Origin: Andrena cerasifolii
Lineage: Eukaryota > Arthropoda > Insecta > Hymenoptera > Andrenidae
Assembly (NCBI RefSeq): GCF_050908995.1
Contig: NC_135123.1
Span: 5,766,001 to 5,830,000 of the forward strand
Length of the DNA: 64,000 nt
Reading direction: 5' to 3'
Below the pieces are notes generated by a model. It saw nothing but the letters and a program-made list of their open reading frames with translations. It searched no databases and had not been told where the DNA came from. The translations under genes were made by a program, and so were the position numbers. Shown piece by piece: positions 58,993 through 64,000 of this stretch. Each line of letters begins with the position of its first letter. The first letter of the stretch is position 1.

Positions 58993-60007
58993 TAAGGGGA
59001 CATTCTATTCTCTCGGTCGACAAATCGGCCACTTTTCGGTGATGGTTTTTATAATGAAATGAACACTTAACGTTTTCGAATTTCGGGGGGTATATTGTAC
59101 CACTCTTGGAATGCAAGAAAAAATCTTTGTTTTTTGTTTATTTTATTCGTTTGCATAAGGTGAATGTTCCAATTTCTGCTCATTTAAGTAAAAATTTGTT
59201 TGTGATCAAAATTTGCAGAGTAATTAATTACTTCTTTAATAATAAATCAACCAATTAAAAAAATTTGAGAAATATATTTCAAGATTGTTAACTATTAGTA
59301 ATTTCTAATTAAATATATAATGCTCTAAATGTCCGTATTTCTGCTCATGAAAAATAGCGATGTATGTATTCCCCAAGCTCGCGCATATAATAATAAGAAA
59401 AATAAGAAATGATCAGAAATGGGGACATGAGCAGAAATTGGGACATTCACCTTAAATATTTCGCAGTGAAGTTGGTGGCTTCAGAATTGCTGGCGGTTGA
59501 AATTTCGGACGACTGGATCATCGGAAATAAAAAAACCAAACGTATTTCTAATTCGCAGGAGCATGGTTATCTCGCTTTCCACGAAAGAACAATTTTGGGG
59601 CAAAATTATTCAAATGGGAGTCGATCAAAGTTGAAAGTACCGAAAAGGGCATTTCTTTTCTGTTTAATAGATATAAAATGTGGGAAAATATTTAAAAAAA
59701 GCTTAATATATTTGTGGTTAGCGAGATAGCCATACTCCCGCAGATTAAAAATATGTTTGGTTCTTTTATTTCCAATGATCCAGTCGTCCGAAATTTCAAC
59801 CGCCAGCAATTCTGAAAATGCCAACTTCACTGCGAAATATTTAAGTAAACAAGTGAAATAAACAAGCAACAAAGATTTTTTCTTGTATTTCAAGAGTGGT
59901 ACAATATACCCCGAGAAATTCGAAAACGTTAAGGGTGTATTTCGTTATAAAAACCATCACCGAAAAGTGGCGGATTTTTCGACCGAGAGAGTAGAATGTC
60001 CCCTTTA
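58993..60007. mobile_element. Foldback element, 1.0 kb (AAGGGGACATTCTA ends)
   Basis: The left TTAAGGGGACATTCTATTCT is matched inverted by agagtagaatgtccccttta. The arms pair over several hundred bases (cacttttcggtgatggttt, gtacaatatacccc / ggggtatattgtac, cggacgactggatcat and their mirrors). A MITE (59158-59452) splits the left arm. The mirrored short frames at 59409-59729 and 59606-59893 are products of the palindrome. Confidence 0.82.
59158..59452. mobile_element. TA-flanked MITE, 295 bp, inserted in the foldback arm
   Basis: The ends AGGTGAATGTTCCAATTT and AAATTGGGACATTCACCT are flanked by TA (59156-59157, 59453-59454). It matches 50337-50688 throughout, with a short internal deletion. 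The right arm of the surrounding foldback has the uninterrupted target (minus-strand cacttgtttacttaaatatt near 59840-59860), confirming insertion at this point. Confidence 0.88.
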
Positions 60008-61595
60008 GACCATCAGAATTCACTGGAGTATAATGTAGATGGAGGTTAGACTTGAATGAGTTGAGACACTGCGCATTAACATTATTAATATTAACATTAA
60101 CAATGTAAACTGTATTTAACTGAAACTATAACAAACCTCGACTATGGCAATTTAGCACACAACAAATATGAGTCTGCACTGAGTTTCCTACGTCGATACA
60201 GATTTTACTGGGACTGAGTGCGTAACGAGTTGTACCGAGTCCCTCTGTGTTACTCGTGCGAGGTATGAATTTGGACTTCTCGTGGGACTCTTTCGCTGGC
60301 TGGATCGCAGACGAGACAATTTCCCTTTACGAGTGGAACTTCATTACCACAATGCTAAGAATCGTTATCCTATTGGCAGGAAACGGTTTGGGGGTAGGTT
60401 GTGAAAACCTGTAGGAGAGGGAAGTGTTAGCAGATGTGTTGGCGCGTTGGTGAGCCGGTGGTCGCGAAGACGTCTGCTTGTTTATAATTATCACGGCGAC
60501 CCTGGGAGCCTTGGCCCTGCCTAGGGGTAATCGCCTGTTTACAACAGTATACACACAGACAGTCTGACAGATAAAGTTTCAAAATACCAGGCACCCTTAT
60601 GCGTCCCCTTGGTGGTCCGGCGACGAGCTAACGCTCAACAGCGTTCCATACCCCTTTTGAATTTTTTCACAGGTTTCTCCGCACTTTGAAGTTCAGAGAC
60701 TCCTTCCAATTAGGGTGGTTCAGTTGGTTGTAGGGTTTAAAAGAATGCTCCTATAATATCTAATTCAGTGTACCGTGCACTCTCATATACGGAAATTGGA
60801 GGGACACGCGATGCTTCGATGCTAACTGGTTGTTATGCTGGTATCTCGGCGCTGTTCGATCACTTTTATTTCTGTCTGCCCGCGGGCCGTTATTTCGGAA
60901 CTTGTTTCGCTGATATCGCGTATGGACATGCTCCTATACTGAATATATTCGCCCGGGACAGAGGTATTGCCGGAATCTCGTTCATTCAGCGTCACGGCGG
61001 AGTATAAATTCTCCCGACGTTAAAAGATTCATCGACAAGAACGTCAATACTTGTACGTTAGTGTCAATGCAAACCCGTTTAAAAATAAAACTTACTAGGA
61101 AGTTTGCAGTTCTTTCCGTTGACACGACAAATGATTTTCCTTCGGTTGCCCTCGATCAACAAAATGTCACGCTTTAACTCTCCCAGTGTCTGACAGCTTA
61201 AGGGGCCTCCCCAGTGTGACAGCAGAATGAAAATCAATTTTTCGGGAATTAAAATACGAAACAAGTGTTGCATGTATCATCTTGAACATTCGTAGCTTTA
61301 TTTTAATACCTTTTAAGAGTATAACAAATGAAGATGACAATATACTTCCGGATGCCAGACGTGATATCAGCAATTTCAGTTATCTCAAACTCAAAATTCA
61401 AAAAGGTTGGTGATCTATAGACGTGTGGCTATCGTCTGAACAAGCATAGTGTAAAAATATTGAGAAACAAACAAGTGGCAACGCCTTAAGACAATTTTAT
61501 CAGTTTTAGCAAAAAAAATTATGGTTTGGTTGACCGTAGTAATTTAATTTTGCAACTATTTGCCAAATTCTAGTCTGAACGATAAAGTAACATCT
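60008..61595. other. Unique DNA, no gene recognised
   Basis: Short frames only (for example 60768-61007, + strand) with no recognisable domain. No repeat ends seen. Confidence 0.4.
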
Positions 61596-62088
61596 ACTGA
61601 CAAGGAGAGTATCCCAGGTGTCCGCCTCCGAATGCTTTGATTTTTGGATATATTTTAGAGGACTGAAAAATAAGATATACGTGTTTTTTTTATAGCGGCC
61701 CGTTTTCATATTTAGGGGGTGAAACCAGCCCCCAATGTTATAAGATTTTCAGGTGATTGCTTTGGTTTTTGAATTTGTTTTAGAGGACAGAAAAATAAAA
61801 GACAGGTGTCCATTTATTTTGGCCTGTTTGCATGTTCAGGGGATAAAACCACCCCTCAAATTTCATGAGAATTAAATAGATGGTGCCCAAACCAAAAGTT
61901 GGCCAAAAACCAAAGCAATCAAAGACGAACAGCTGAAAATCTTATAACTTTGAAGGGTGGTTTCACCCCCAAAACATGCAAATAGATCAATATAAAAAGA
62001 CACCTGTTTCTTATTTTTCGGCCCTCTAAAATATATCCAAAAACCAAAGCAAACGAAGGCGGACACCTGGGATACTTTCTTTGTGAGT
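61596..62088. mobile_element. Foldback element with ACTSACAAGGAG ends, 493 bp
   Basis: The left actgacaaggagagtatccc and gtgtccgcctcc recur inverted at the right (ggcggacacctgggatactt, then tctttgtgagt). Each arm contains a phrase in two direct versions (tttggatatattttagagga and tttgaatttgttttagagga), so the arm is itself duplicated. It is the compact relative of the element hosting the nest at 14998-16921. No coding. Confidence 0.75.
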
Positions 62089-64000
62089 GCGCCTGTTTAT
62101 TTTTGCAACGGATCGGACTTTTGGTTTTTTGTCAATCAGGTCTGGCCTCCGGAAGGATATTGTTCTCTCCACGATGCTCCTATTCCGCTATAAATAAATA
62201 TAAATAATTTACATACAATATTTTTTATAGCCTAAAAGTTGACAGAATAAAGCTACGAACACGCAAAATGCCACGTGCAATATATGTTTCTTTTTTTAAT
62301 TCCCGGAAAATTGAGTTTTTTTCCACTAGGAAAACCCACTTACGCTCCGCTATCACGAACCTTCACGAGGCCACGAAATCATCTACGAAACATCTATTCT
62401 AATGTCCTCTAATTAAGAGGAAACTAGTGATTAACGATACAAGAATCAGAATCCATTCATAAGAATAACAGTGATAGGATCCTACTTGAGAGTCTTTCCC
62501 GGCAGTCCCTCCAACTGCCGTTTAATTTCACGAATACCGTGCACCACTGGCAGAGAAGGATTCGGGGGGTGGCGAGCGACGTGGAGAGGGTTGGAAGAGC
62601 TGAGATGACAGAATCCAGGGGGGCAAGCTTGAACGCGGGGGCAAACTGCGGGCATCGTTCACCGGGACACGCACGATAGAAAGCAAAGGGACGGTGCAAA
62701 AGAGTAGGAATGTCGAGGGGGGGTTAGAGAAATGGCCAGATGACGGTACGCGAGGGTGTAGGTTTACACTTGGCCCGTTAAAAGGTTCGTGTTCCTCCTC
62801 TTTTACGAGAGTGAAACGAGACGAAATGGAATTGTACGTTCCCTTTCACGGCAGCCCAGGGGCTGGCTTGCCAAACAAGAGGATAGAGCGGGGCCGATGG
62901 CCGGCTGAACTGCGCCAAGATTTCTTTGATCGGCTTCCCGCGCTGTAATCGATTCGCCGAGGCGTGGAGCGGGTGCGAATGATCACCGAACTTCAAGACG
63001 CTCTGCCCTGCTTCCCGGTGGCTCCTCTCCCCGTTCCGCGTGCCAGCAGAGCGCGGCGTGTGCCTGCGAACAAAAGTGTGATCGAAGACGCGCGTTTAAT
63101 ACCCAGCCGCGTCTACGGTCCAGCGGCCGGGAATTCCGTGTCGACGAATATTCGTGGCGGGATCTGGGAGAGTCAGCAGAATATTCTCACGGCGACAGGC
63201 AAGAGTTTATTTCTGGAGCCTCCATCAGTTTCACTTAGAGCACGGAAATTAGTTAAGGGTTCGTTCCAAAGGGAGGAACCATCGTTGTGCATTCGCTAGG
63301 AGCGCATCCCGCAAATAGTTTTCGCCGTTCGCGTCGAAATTCTCGCTCGCCAAAGGCAGGAACCTTGAACGCGTTAATGATCAAAGAGGGGTGAGCGTCA
63401 TCTGCATGCACGCGCCGGGATTTTCTAATCAGCACCCCCTCCCCTCGCCTTCAGCTGCGGCGGAAAGGTTGGCTGGTAAAAATAGATGTTACCTAATTTG
63501 GTTCGCTGTCACGGTCCCGCCTCGCTGCTCGCGTAATTGCGAATGGGGAAGTGTCTTTACGTAGCGACAGGGCTGACCAAGTGGTATGAGATTGTTTGTA
63601 GTCAGACGCGGCGTTCACTAACTTTGGTTCCAGTAGTGTAGGTTAGTGTGCGGGTGGCCGCGCTGTTCAGTGGTAGATACATTGGAGGTGAAGCAATTCG
63701 TTATTAATCGTATTGAATATGGATTTGTTTATAGTGTGTTATAGAGTATTAATGTTAACAGAAGTGTTCGCAAGTAGCCACAATGAGACTCGACCTCTGA
63801 GTGTCTAGTCAGCAGAGGTTGTAAGGCTCCGTCTCGATTTGTATCGACACCGCAATTACGCGGATCCCTAATCGTTTTACCGAAGTAGGGCTAGTAAGTT
63901 GAGTGCAAGAATGTAAGGAAAACAACGAACTGATATATATATGTAAAGAGAAAATATCCTCTTTAATTGAATTTCAGCGCGCTTTGGTACTCAGCGCACG
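62089..64000. other. Unique DNA to the window edge, no gene recognised
   Basis: CpG-rich, with frames such as 62964-63299 that have no recognisable domain. The stretch 63600-63700 contains TCAGTGG and looks mildly promoter-like, but nothing downstream within the window supports a gene. Confidence 0.35.

Noticed and set aside
59409..59893. Two frames sharing a peptide (FAVKL, then ELLAVEISDDWIIGNK)
   Set aside because: They are the two arms of one palindrome read in opposite directions, so the shared peptide follows from the inverted repeat.
63600..63800. Second promoter near the window edge (TCAGTGG)
   Set aside because: A five-base initiator match alone is expected by chance, and no coding exon follows within the window.
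1..64000. tRNA, rRNA or CRISPR arrays
   Set aside because: I scanned for T-loop text (gttcga-type), conserved rRNA stretches and evenly spaced short repeats and found none convincing. The spaced repeats present are transposon arms or microsatellites.

Overview
The window reads as nuclear DNA of an arthropod, most likely an insect. Nothing looks prokaryotic: there are no long back-to-back ORFs, no operons and no ribosome binding sites. CpG and CGCG are abundant in the non-repetitive stretches, microsatellites are scattered, and TA-, TTAA- and 8-bp-target DNA transposons dominate the repeats. The lack of CpG depletion suggests Hymenoptera (ant, bee, wasp or sawfly), but this is an inference from composition only.

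Genes. I can support only one host coding exon: 20522-20579 on the + strand, a signal-peptide exon (19 codons plus one base) that ends at a GTGAGT splice donor. A GC-rich 5'UTR/promoter block lies upstream (about 19140-20521). No following exon is recognisable in the remaining 43 kb, so that side may be a very long first intron; this is not proven. The only other recognisable protein-coding sequence is a broken pipsqueak-type helix-turn-helix of a pogo/Tigger-like transposase (31707-31895, - strand).

Repeats. About a third of the window is transposon-derived, nearly all non-autonomous, and much of it is nested. (1) A set of TA-flanked elements has G-rich inverted ends, many of the form GGGGAGACCGGGG or CCGTAAACTGGGG: 2405-2747, 6764-8589, 31447-33669 with 32290-33567 inside, 38126-39044, 45172-46777 with 45222-46210 inside, and 52245-53379. 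The transposase remnant lies in one of them, which points to a pogo/Tigger-like source. (2) hAT-type elements with exact 8-bp target duplications lie at 2079-3133, 15063-15320 and 34786-35419, with partial ends near 53950 and 55272. (3) Long palindromic foldbacks lie at 15922-16608, 22843-23272, 23940-24770, 26803-27495, 56864-57592 and 58993-60007. (4) A solo LTR with a 5-bp target duplication lies at 7609-8331, with a diverged relative near 57600. (5) Tails resembling RTE-type retrotransposon 3' ends lie at 12517-12905 and 35440-35700.

Layout. 1-14 kb: sparse unique DNA with nested elements at 2-3, 5.7-8.6 and 11.8-13.3 kb. 15-17 kb: a nest of four elements. 17-22 kb: unique, GC-rich sequence with the promoter and first exon. 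22-36 kb: foldbacks, the pogo-like nest and the hAT nest. 36-43 kb: mostly unique. 43-53 kb: repeats alternating with unique sequence. 53-64 kb: unique sequence interrupted by large palindromes. Several insertions can be checked within the window, because an uninterrupted copy of the target survives in the opposite arm of a palindrome or in a related copy.
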